From NCBI RefSeq assembly GCF_034008315.1, contig NZ_CP125377.1, forward strand, positions 3,732,001 through 3,796,000: a stretch of 64,000 bases of DNA, written 5' to 3'. Origin of the DNA: Pseudomonas sp. P8_241 (GTDB taxonomy: Bacteria > Pseudomonadota > Gammaproteobacteria > Pseudomonadales > Pseudomonadaceae). This document shows positions 58,001 to 64,000 of this stretch, in pieces. Every line of letters starts with the position of its first letter. The first letter of the stretch is position 1. The position numbers were made by a program, and so were the translations under genes. Under the pieces are notes generated by a model. The model searched no databases, had not been told where the DNA came from, and worked only from the letters and a program-made list of their open reading frames with translations.

Positions 58001-58164
58001 CTGGCGCCGGGCAGACTGGCCTGCACCACGATCACCGGGAAGTCCATTTGCGGCAGCGGCGACACCGGCAACAGGCCGAAGCTCACCCCGCCCAGCAGCA
58101 TGATTGCCAGGCTCAACAACAGGGTCGCAACCGGGCGTTTGATGAAAGGTCCGGACAGGTTCAT
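55057..58164 (-). CDS. muxC: RND efflux permease MuxC/MdtC
   Basis: A 1035-residue hydrophobe/amphiphile exporter with 12 membrane helices and two large periplasmic loops. The proton-relay aspartates are in helix 4, [17 protein letters not shown]. It begins [17 protein letters not shown] as in MdtB/MdtC. It pairs with the next upstream gene; in MdtBC and MuxBC the two permeases form a heterotrimer. Substrates of MuxABC-OpmB in P. aeruginosa include novobiocin, aztreonam and macrolides. It overlaps both neighbours by 4 bp. Confidence 0.92.
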   Translation of the reverse strand: MNLSGPFIKRPVATLLLSLAIMLLGGVSFGLLPVSPLPQMDFPVIVVQASLPGASPEVMASTVATPLERSFGTIAGVNTMSSRSSQGSTRVILQFDLDRDINGAAREVQAAINASRNLLPSGMRSMPTYKKVNPSQAPIMVLSLTSDVLEKGQLYDLASTILSQSLSQVQGVGEVQIGGSSLPAVRIELEPQALNQYGVALDDVRNTIANANVRRPKGSVEDGQRLWQVQANDQLEKAKDYESLIIHYADGAALRLKDVAKVSDGVEDRYNSGFFNDDAAVLLVINRQAGANIIETVNEIKAQLPALQAVLPASVKLNLAMDRSPVIKATLHEAEMTLLIAVALVILVVFLFLGNLRASLIPTLAVPVSLVGTFAVMYLYGFSLNNLSLMALILATGLVVDDAIVVLENISRHIDEGVRPMKAAYLGAQEVGFTLLSMNVSLVAVFLSILFMGGIIESLFREFSITLAASIVVSLIVSLTLTPMLCARWLKPHTPGQENRLQRWSQRANEWMVGKYATSLDWVLRHRRLTLLSLFVTIGVNIALYIVVPKTFLPQQDTGQLIGFVRGDDGLSFSVMQPKMETFRRAVLKDEAVESVAGFIGGSNGTNNAFMLVRLKPIKERSISAQKVIERLRKEMPKVPGAQLMMMADQDLQFGGGREQTSSQYSYILQSGDLGALREWYPKVVTALKALPELTAIDAREGRGAQQVTLIVDRDQAKRLGVDMDMVTSVLNNAYSQRQISTIYDSLNQYQVVMEVNPKYAQDPITLKQVQVITADGARIPLSTIAHYENSLEDDRVSHEGQFASESIAFDMAEGVTVEQGSAAIERAIAKVGLPEDVIAKMAGTADAFAATQKSQPWMILGALVAVYLVLGVLYESYIHPLTILSTLPSAGVGALLSIYVLGGEFSLISLLGLFLLIGVVKKNAILMIDLALQLERHQGLAPLESIRSACLQRLRPILMTTLAAILGALPLLLSRAEGAEMRQPLGLTIIGGLIFSQVLTLYTTPVVYLYLDKLRHRFNHWRGVRTDAALETPL

Positions 58165-61100
58165 GGCTGCTCAACCACTTCCACGGACTCAGGTTTGCGA
58201 CCCCAACGGCGACCGAGCCGGTCGAAATACAGATAGATCACAGGCGTCGTAAACAACGTCAGAATCTGGCTCAGCAACAGGCCACCCACCATCACCAGAC
58301 CCAATGGCTGGCGCAGTTCTGCCCCGGAACCGGTAGCCAGCATCAACGGTACAGCCCCAAACAACGCCGCCAGAGTGGTCATCAGAATCGGCCGAAAACG
58401 CAACAACGCTGCCTGATAGATCGCCGTTTGCGGGTCCATGCCCTGATTGCGCTCGGCGTCCAGAGCGAAGTCGATCATCATGATCGCGTTCTTCTTCACG
58501 ATGCCGATCAGCAAAATGATGCCGATGATCGCAATCATGCCCAGGTCATTGCCGCTGAGGATCAACGCCAGCAGTGCTCCGACCGCCGCCGACGGCAGGG
58601 TCGAGAGAATGGTGATCGGGTGGATGTAGCTCTCGTACAGCACGCCGAGCACGATGTACATGGTCACCACCGCCGCCAGAATCAGCAGCAAGGTGCTCGA
58701 CAGCGACGCCTGGAACGCCTCCGCGGCGCCCTGGAACTGGGTCTGCACGCCAATTGGCATGCCAATGTCCTTCTGCACTTGCTCGATAATCTCCACCGCA
58801 TGCCCCAGCGCCACGCCGGGCGCGAGGTTGAAGGACATCATCACCGCCGGGAACTGGCCGATGTGGGTGATCGCCAGTTGCGCCTGCCGCTCTTCAATGC
58901 GCGCCAGGCTGGACAGCCGCACCTGCCCGCCATCGGTGGTTTTCACGTGAATCTGGTTTAGCGCATCCGGGCCGATTTTTTCGCCGGACTGCGATTGCAG
59001 CACCACGCGATACTGGCTGGCCTGGGTGTAGATCGTGGAAATCTGGCGCTGACCGAAGGCGTCGTACAACGCATCGGTAATGTTCGACACCGACACCCCG
59101 ACCCGCGACGCCGCATCGCGATCGATCACCAGATAGACCTGCAAGCCTTTGTCCTGCAAGTCGCTGGCAACGTCGGTCAGCTCCGGACGATCCGCCAGCG
59201 CCTCGACCAGCCGCCCGCTCCACAGGCTCAACAGCTCTGAATCGGGCGAGGACATACTGAACTGGTACTGCGTACGGCTGACGCGGTCCTCGATGGTCAG
59301 GTCCTGCACCGGCTGCATGAACAGGCGAATGCCCACCAGTTTGTCCACTTCCGGTTGCAGGCGGGCAATCACTTCTGGCGCAGTCAGATCGCGGTTGCTG
59401 TGCGACTTGAGGTTGATCAGCAAACGTCCGCTGTTGAGCGTCGAATTGTCGCCATCCACGCCGATATAGGACGACAGACTCTCGACGGCCGGATCCGCCA
59501 GAATCACCTTGGCCAACTCCTGTTGACGCTCGCTCATCGCCGCGAAGGAAATCGATTGCGGCGCCTCGGAAATGCCCTGGATCACCCCGGTGTCCTGCAC
59601 CGGAAAGAAGCCCTTGGGCACGACCATGTACAGGACCACCGTCAGTGCCAGCGTGCCGATAGCCACCAGCAAGGTCAGCGGCTGATGCTTGAGCACCCAC
59701 TGCAACTTGCGCCCGTAGGCAGCGATCATCCAGTCGATGAACGCACCGCTGGCGCGGTAGAAACGGCCCTGCTCTTCTTCCTTGGGCTCGCGCTTGAGCA
59801 AGCGCGCGCACATCATCGGGGTCAGGGTCAGGGAAACGACCAGGGAAATCAGGATTGCCACCGCCAGGGTGATCGCAAACTCACGGAACAACCGCCCTAC
59901 CACATCGGCCATGAACAGCAGCGGGATCAGTACGGCGATTAGCGATAGCGTCAAAGAGATCAGGGTGAAGCCGATCTGTTTGGCGCCCTTGAGCGCAGCA
60001 TTCAGCGGGCTGTCGCCTTCTTCGATGTACCGGGATATGTTCTCCAGCATGACGATTGCGTCGTCCACCACAAAACCGGTGGCGATGGTCAGCGCCATCA
60101 GGGTCAGGTTATTGACCGAAAACCCCGCCAGGTACATCACGCCGAACGTGCCGATCAACGACAGCGGCACGGCTACCGACGGAATGATCGTGGCGCTGGC
60201 CCGACGCAGGAACAGGAAGGTGACCATGACCACCAGGGCGATTGCGATCAACAACTCATGCTGCACGTCCTTGACCGATGCGCGGATAGTCTGGGTGCGG
60301 TCGGTCAGTACCACCACGTCGAGACCGGCCGGCAGGTTGTCGGTGATGCTCGGCAGCAGTGCCTTGATCCGGTCGACCACTTCGATAACGTTGGCGCCCG
60401 GCTGGCGCTGGATGTTCAGCAACACGGCCTGGTTTTCATTGGCCCACGCGGCCAGCCGCTCGTTTTCGGCGCCGTCGACGATTTCCGCCACGTCCTTGAG
60501 GCGCAATGGCGCACCGTTGGCGTAAGCCAGGATCAGGTTGGCGTAGTCCTTGGGCGACGTCAGTTGGTCGTTCGCATCGAGCATCGACACCCGGGTCGGG
60601 CCGTCGAAGTTGCCTTTGGGCTGGTTGACGTTGGACGCGCCGATCAGGGTGCGCACGTCCGACAGGTTCAAGCCATTGGCGGCCAACGCCTCAGGGTTGA
60701 CCTTGATCCGCACCGCCTGACGTTGACCGCCGGCAATGCTGACCATGCCTACGCCGCTGATCTGGGCGATTTTTTGCGCCATGCGCGTATCGACCAGATC
60801 ATTGAGCTTGGGCAACAGCATGGTCTTTGAGGTGATCGCCAGGGTCAGCACCGGCGTATCGGCCGGATTGACCTTGTTGTACACCGGTGGCGCCGGCAGG
60901 TCTTTGGGCAACAGGTTGGTGGCAGCGTTGATCGCCGCCTGCACTTGCTGCTCGGCCACGTCCATGTTGATGTCGAGGCTGAAACGCAGGGTCAGCACCG
61001 ACGCGCCGCCGGAACTGGTGGAGGCCATTTGCGTCAGGCCGGGCATCTGCCCGAATTGCCGCTCCAGCGGCGCGGTCACGGCGCTGGTCATGACATCCGG

Positions 61101-61265
61101 GCTGGCGCCGGGATAGAGCGTCATGACGCGAATGGTCGGGTAATCGACCTGGGGCAATGCCGACACTGGCAGCAGCCGGTAGGCAATGACGCCGGCCAGG
61201 ATAATGGCCAGCATGCTCAGCGTGGTAGCTACCGGGCGAAGGATGAACAGCCGCGAGAGATTCAT
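58161..61265 (-). CDS. muxB: RND efflux permease MuxB/MdtB
   Basis: A 1034-residue RND permease, paralogous to the next gene. Helix 4 carries [21 protein letters not shown] with both aspartates. It begins [17 protein letters not shown]. Coupling is tight on both sides: its start overlaps the adaptor stop by 4 bp and its stop overlaps the muxC start by 4 bp. The pair of different permeases behind one adaptor is diagnostic of the MdtABC/MuxABC class. Confidence 0.92.
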   Translation of the reverse strand: MNLSRLFILRPVATTLSMLAIILAGVIAYRLLPVSALPQVDYPTIRVMTLYPGASPDVMTSAVTAPLERQFGQMPGLTQMASTSSGGASVLTLRFSLDINMDVAEQQVQAAINAATNLLPKDLPAPPVYNKVNPADTPVLTLAITSKTMLLPKLNDLVDTRMAQKIAQISGVGMVSIAGGQRQAVRIKVNPEALAANGLNLSDVRTLIGASNVNQPKGNFDGPTRVSMLDANDQLTSPKDYANLILAYANGAPLRLKDVAEIVDGAENERLAAWANENQAVLLNIQRQPGANVIEVVDRIKALLPSITDNLPAGLDVVVLTDRTQTIRASVKDVQHELLIAIALVVMVTFLFLRRASATIIPSVAVPLSLIGTFGVMYLAGFSVNNLTLMALTIATGFVVDDAIVMLENISRYIEEGDSPLNAALKGAKQIGFTLISLTLSLIAVLIPLLFMADVVGRLFREFAITLAVAILISLVVSLTLTPMMCARLLKREPKEEEQGRFYRASGAFIDWMIAAYGRKLQWVLKHQPLTLLVAIGTLALTVVLYMVVPKGFFPVQDTGVIQGISEAPQSISFAAMSERQQELAKVILADPAVESLSSYIGVDGDNSTLNSGRLLINLKSHSNRDLTAPEVIARLQPEVDKLVGIRLFMQPVQDLTIEDRVSRTQYQFSMSSPDSELLSLWSGRLVEALADRPELTDVASDLQDKGLQVYLVIDRDAASRVGVSVSNITDALYDAFGQRQISTIYTQASQYRVVLQSQSGEKIGPDALNQIHVKTTDGGQVRLSSLARIEERQAQLAITHIGQFPAVMMSFNLAPGVALGHAVEIIEQVQKDIGMPIGVQTQFQGAAEAFQASLSSTLLLILAAVVTMYIVLGVLYESYIHPITILSTLPSAAVGALLALILSGNDLGMIAIIGIILLIGIVKKNAIMMIDFALDAERNQGMDPQTAIYQAALLRFRPILMTTLAALFGAVPLMLATGSGAELRQPLGLVMVGGLLLSQILTLFTTPVIYLYFDRLGRRWGRKPESVEVVEQP

Positions 61266-62578
61266 GCGCCGCCCTTTTTCGCCTTGTCGGTGGTCGCAGG
61301 TTCAGGCGCATTGGCGGCCGACTTGCCTTGCAGGTGTTCGGTGGGAGTGGCGGGCACGTCCTGGCTGTCGTTGACCACTTCCACGTCACTGCCGTCCTTC
61401 AGACGATCGGTACCCTCCAGTACCACCCGATCACCCGCTGTCAGTCCTTCGGTGACCACGGTGTTCTGACCGTCGCTGGCACCGATTTTCAACTCACGGA
61501 TCTTGACCTTCTTGTCACCGTCCAGGGCATAGACGAACGTGCCGTTGGTGCCGAACTGAATCGCGGCGGAAGGCGCCAATATTACGCCTTTGAGCGTGTC
61601 GGCCAGCAGGCGGACATTGACGAATTGATTGGGGAACAGCGACTGATCGCGGTTCTCGTAACGCGCCTTGAATTTCAGGGTGCCAGTGGTGACGTCGATC
61701 TGGTTGTCCAGACTTTGCAATACGCCGGTGGCCTGCAGCTTGGTGTCGCCGCGATCCCAGGCTTCGGCGGGCAATTTGGCACCACTGCGATAACGGGCGA
61801 GCACGGTTTCGAGGCTGTTTTCCGGCAGCGTGAACGCCACGCTGATCGGTTGGGTCTGGGTGATGATCGCCAGTGCCGTGGTGTCGTTCGCCGCAACCAG
61901 ATTGCCTACGTCCAGTTGGCGCAGGCCGACGCGTCCGGCAATGGGGGCGCGGATTCTGGTGAATTCGAGATTGAGTTTGGCGTCATTGACCGCCGCCTGA
62001 TTGGTCTTGACCGTGCCCATGTATTGACCGACCAGCGCTTCGGCGGTGTCCAGGGTTTGCTTGGCGATGCTGTCTTCACGGTACAGGCCGCGATAGCGCT
62101 CGACATCGACCTGGGCGTTTTTCAGTTGTGCCTGATTCTGCAGCAAGGTGCCTTCGGCCTGAAGCAGGGCGTTCTGGTATGGGCGCGGGTCGATCTCGGC
62201 GAGCAGGTCACCAGCCTTGACCATTTGCCCCTCTTCGAAATTGATCTTCATCAGTTCACCGCCAACACGGCTGCGCACATTGATGGTGTTCAACGCCGTA
62301 ACGGTGCCCAGCGCCTTGTAGTACAGCGGAAAATCACCCTTGACCGCCGGGGCTACGCGTACCGGCACCGGCCCGGACGCTCCACCGAACCCCGGCCGCA
62401 TGCCACCCGACCGGCCAGTGTGCCCGGCCACGGCTTTTTGCCCCGCGCCTTCTTTCGGTGCAGCGCTGCCGGGCCAGAATTTCCAGCACAGGGCGGCGAT
62501 GACCAACAGGACGAGCAGGCCAAACAGCCAGCGACGGGGACTACGGGAAGCGGAGGATTGCATTGAGTGATCAACCAT
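61262..62578 (-). CDS. muxA: RND periplasmic adaptor MuxA/MdtA
   Basis: A 438-residue membrane-fusion protein. A single N-terminal helix ([18 protein letters not shown]) anchors it; a biotinyl-lipoyl-like domain ([33 protein letters not shown]), an alpha-hairpin ([25 protein letters not shown]) and beta-barrel parts follow. Gly/Arg/Pro-rich segments lie near residues 40-70 and at the tail. It is the first gene of the four-gene pump operon. Either ATG 62578 (MVDHSMQ) or 62563 (MQSSAS) could be the start; neither has a strong ribosome site. Confidence 0.92.
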   Translation of the reverse strand: MVDHSMQSSASRSPRRWLFGLLVLLVIAALCWKFWPGSAAPKEGAGQKAVAGHTGRSGGMRPGFGGASGPVPVRVAPAVKGDFPLYYKALGTVTALNTINVRSRVGGELMKINFEEGQMVKAGDLLAEIDPRPYQNALLQAEGTLLQNQAQLKNAQVDVERYRGLYREDSIAKQTLDTAEALVGQYMGTVKTNQAAVNDAKLNLEFTRIRAPIAGRVGLRQLDVGNLVAANDTTALAIITQTQPISVAFTLPENSLETVLARYRSGAKLPAEAWDRGDTKLQATGVLQSLDNQIDVTTGTLKFKARYENRDQSLFPNQFVNVRLLADTLKGVILAPSAAIQFGTNGTFVYALDGDKKVKIRELKIGASDGQNTVVTEGLTAGDRVVLEGTDRLKDGSDVEVVNDSQDVPATPTEHLQGKSAANAPEPATTDKAKKGGA

Positions 62579-62711
62579 TGGGCGCGTGGGCTTGTTTTAC
62601 ATGAGGCTGAACGATAAGCACTGGCGGCTCTTAAGCAAAGCGCCTTTACCGGCAATTTACCTTCGGCTTACGTAACAGGAGTTTTGTGTAAGACACTGAA
62701 GCACAAATGAA

Positions 62712-62741
62712 AACGGCCTGGACAGGGCCAGGCCGTTAAAC
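62712..62741 (-). terminator. intrinsic terminator of tpx
   Basis: AACGGCCTGG and CCAGGCCGTT form a perfect 10-bp stem with a 6-nt loop; on the minus strand it ends in TTTT, about 20 bp after the tpx stop. Confidence 0.75.
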
Positions 62742-62756
62742 ATTGTAAAGGTAAGC

Positions 62757-63257
62757 TTATTTCAGTACAGCAAGGGCCGCGTCGTAGTTTGGCTCGTCAG
62801 CGATTTCGCCAACCAGCTCGCTGTGCAGCACGTTGTCGTTTTCGTCCAGTACCACGACGGCACGGGCGGTCAGGCCTTTGAGCGGGCCGTCAGCAATGGC
62901 AACGCCGTAGTTTTCGATGAACTCGGCGCCGCGCAGGGTCGACAGGTTCTGTACGTTTTCCAGGCCTTCGGCACCGCAGAAACGGGCTTGGGCGAACGGC
63001 AGGTCAGCGGAGATGCACAGCACGACCGTGTTGGCGACATCGCTGGCCTTGGCGTTGAACTGGCGCACGGAAGTCGCGCAGGTCGGGGTGTCGACGCTTG
63101 GGAAGATGTTCAGCACTTTGCGCTTGCCGGCAAAGTCCTGCAGGGTGACGTCGGACAGATTGCCGGCAACCAGGGAAAAGGCTGGCGCCTTGGAACCGGC
63201 TTGTGGCAGTTGGCCGTTAACTTGAACCGGGTTGCCTTTAAGAGTGACTTGAGCCAT
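62757..63257 (-). CDS. tpx: thiol peroxidase Tpx (atypical 2-Cys peroxiredoxin)
   Basis: A 166-residue periplasmic/cytoplasmic peroxiredoxin reducing H2O2 and alkyl hydroperoxides with thioredoxin. The peroxidatic Cys60 is in [15 protein letters not shown] and the resolving Cys94 in [11 protein letters not shown]; an extra Cys81 is present. The N-terminus [21 protein letters not shown] is typical for Tpx. The ATG is chosen for AGGACT and family start; a longer reading of 19 residues is not conserved. It has its own terminator, so it is monocistronic. Confidence 0.94.
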   Translation of the reverse strand: MAQVTLKGNPVQVNGQLPQAGSKAPAFSLVAGNLSDVTLQDFAGKRKVLNIFPSVDTPTCATSVRQFNAKASDVANTVVLCISADLPFAQARFCGAEGLENVQNLSTLRGAEFIENYGVAIADGPLKGLTARAVVVLDENDNVLHSELVGEIADEPNYDAALAVLK

Positions 63258-63583
63258 GAACGGAGTCCTTCTGACGTGGTGGTGGAGAATTTTGACGAGG
63301 CCGAAGTTAACCACGAAATTGTCCGACGACCTATGGTCAAAACCAAATTGTCATGTGTCAGCGCACAAAATTGGATACAACTCGTTACCCCTCCTCCTTT
63401 TGAACACCACAATACTCCTGTAGGCGCTGCCTTGCCTGCGATGACGACATCCAGTCCAACATCTATATTGACTGACCCACCACCATCGCGGGTGAACAAA
63501 AATTTCGCAGACAGCATTGTCGATTCAAGCATGAGCCGTTCGACTATCCAGTGAATCATCACAAATCCAGCGGAGACCTCACC
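63258..63583. other. intergenic region between tpx and the YciI gene, with a REP half-copy
   Basis: About 325 bp without a gene. It must contain the divergent promoters of tpx and the YciI-type gene; no clear OxyR site was found. TGTAGGCGCTGCCTTGCCTG (63419-63438) is a lone, diverged REP arm with a possible partial partner CCATCGCGGG at 63482-63491. Confidence 0.5.
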
Positions 63584-64000
63584 ATGCGATTCATGATCAT
63601 CATCAAAGCCAGCCCCGACTCCGAAGCGGGTGTCATGCCCAGCGAAGAATTGCTGACTGCCATGGGCAATTACAACGAAGAACTGGCCAAAGCCGGCATT
63701 CTCCTTTCCGGCGACGGCCTGCAGCCGAGCAGCAAAGGCGCTCGCGTGCGATTCTCGGGCGACAAGCGCACTGTCATCGACGGCCCCTTCATCGAGACCA
63801 AGGAACTGATCGCCGGGTTCTGGATTTGGCAGGTAACGTCAAAAGAAGAAGCCATCGAATGGGTCAAGCGCTGCCCCAACCCGATGCCCGGCACCGAAGC
63901 CGAGATCGAGATTCGCCAGGTGTTCGAGCTGGAGGATTTCGGTGCAGAGCTCACGCCCCAATTGCGTGAGCAGGAAGAGCGAGTGTTCGGGCAAGCGAAG
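63584..64000 (+). CDS. YciI/DGPF-domain protein, cut by window edge
   Basis: The first 139 codons of an open frame that runs off the window. The domain is YciI-like (PF03795): MRFMIIIKASPDSEAG at the start, LLSGDGLQPSSKGARVRF in the middle and the DGPF motif in VIDGPFIETKELIAGFWIW, then VKRCPNPMPGTEAEIEIRQVFE. GGAG lies 8 nt before the ATG. Such genes often stand beside an ECF sigma factor gene in soil bacteria; that would be outside the window. The role is unknown. Confidence 0.85.
   Translation, partial: MRFMIIIKASPDSEAGVMPSEELLTAMGNYNEELAKAGILLSGDGLQPSSKGARVRFSGDKRTVIDGPFIETKELIAGFWIWQVTSKEEAIEWVKRCPNPMPGTEAEIEIRQVFELEDFGAELTPQLREQEERVFGQAK

Overview
The window is a stretch of chromosome from a gamma-proteobacterium, almost certainly a Pseudomonas of the fluorescens group. 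The evidence is high-GC coding sequence with strong third-position bias, many REP/REPIN palindromes of the type abundant in fluorescent pseudomonads, a MuxABC-OpmB-type efflux operon, a MucR-like MHYT-GGDEF-EAL protein, DUF2934 and DUF3203 proteins, and the GlgE/TreS/TreYZ alpha-glucan cluster whose gene order resembles PA2151-PA2165 of P. aeruginosa (from memory, not searched). No tRNA, rRNA, CRISPR array, IS element or prophage was recognised. All genes look intact except the two cut by the window edges.

Layout. 1-5 kb: the end of a Pqi-type lipid transport operon (pqiB-pqiC), then a three-gene Fe(III) ABC importer behind a Fur-box-like site, closed by a convergent solitary tyrosine recombinase. 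6-12 kb: an MFS exporter, a candidate small RNA with a strong terminator, an HPP-family membrane protein, an NCS2 purine/pyrimidine permease, a LEA-type lipoprotein, a GNAT acetyltransferase and an AraC regulator. 12-16.5 kb: a Fur-box-preceded efeU-efeO-efeB operon with a second M75 protein. 16.5-21.3 kb: PssA-type phosphatidylserine synthase, an NTF2-fold protein, a TSUP permease, NudC and a dienoyl-CoA-isomerase-like crotonase.

21.8-45.8 kb: alpha-glucan and trehalose metabolism in two facing blocks. The plus-strand block is glgA-treZ-malQ-treY-DUF2934-glgX. The minus-strand block is glgE-treS/maltokinase-glgB (transcribed in that order). In principle GlgA makes linear glucan, TreY/TreZ release trehalose from it, TreS and maltokinase turn trehalose into maltose 1-phosphate, GlgE polymerises that, GlgB branches and GlgX/MalQ recycle: a closed trehalose/alpha-glucan loop. 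No glgC is present here. Between the blocks sit an EEP-family phosphatase/nuclease and two related autotransporters, one with a passenger and one almost pure beta-barrel, both with structured leaders.

46-64 kb: a 53-residue proline-rich protein, an MgtC-family protein, a DUF3203 protein, the cytochrome oxidase assembly protein CcoG with an unusual overlapping mini-ORF start, a MocR-type regulator, an SDR oxidoreductase, the MucR-like c-di-GMP enzyme, the four-gene tripartite RND pump, thiol peroxidase and a truncated YciI/DGPF protein.

The least explained items are the small-RNA candidate at 7.42-7.54 kb, the paired autotransporters with hairpin leaders, the ccoG start duplication, and two genes (glgE, mgtC) whose TAG stop codon lies inside a REP-type box.
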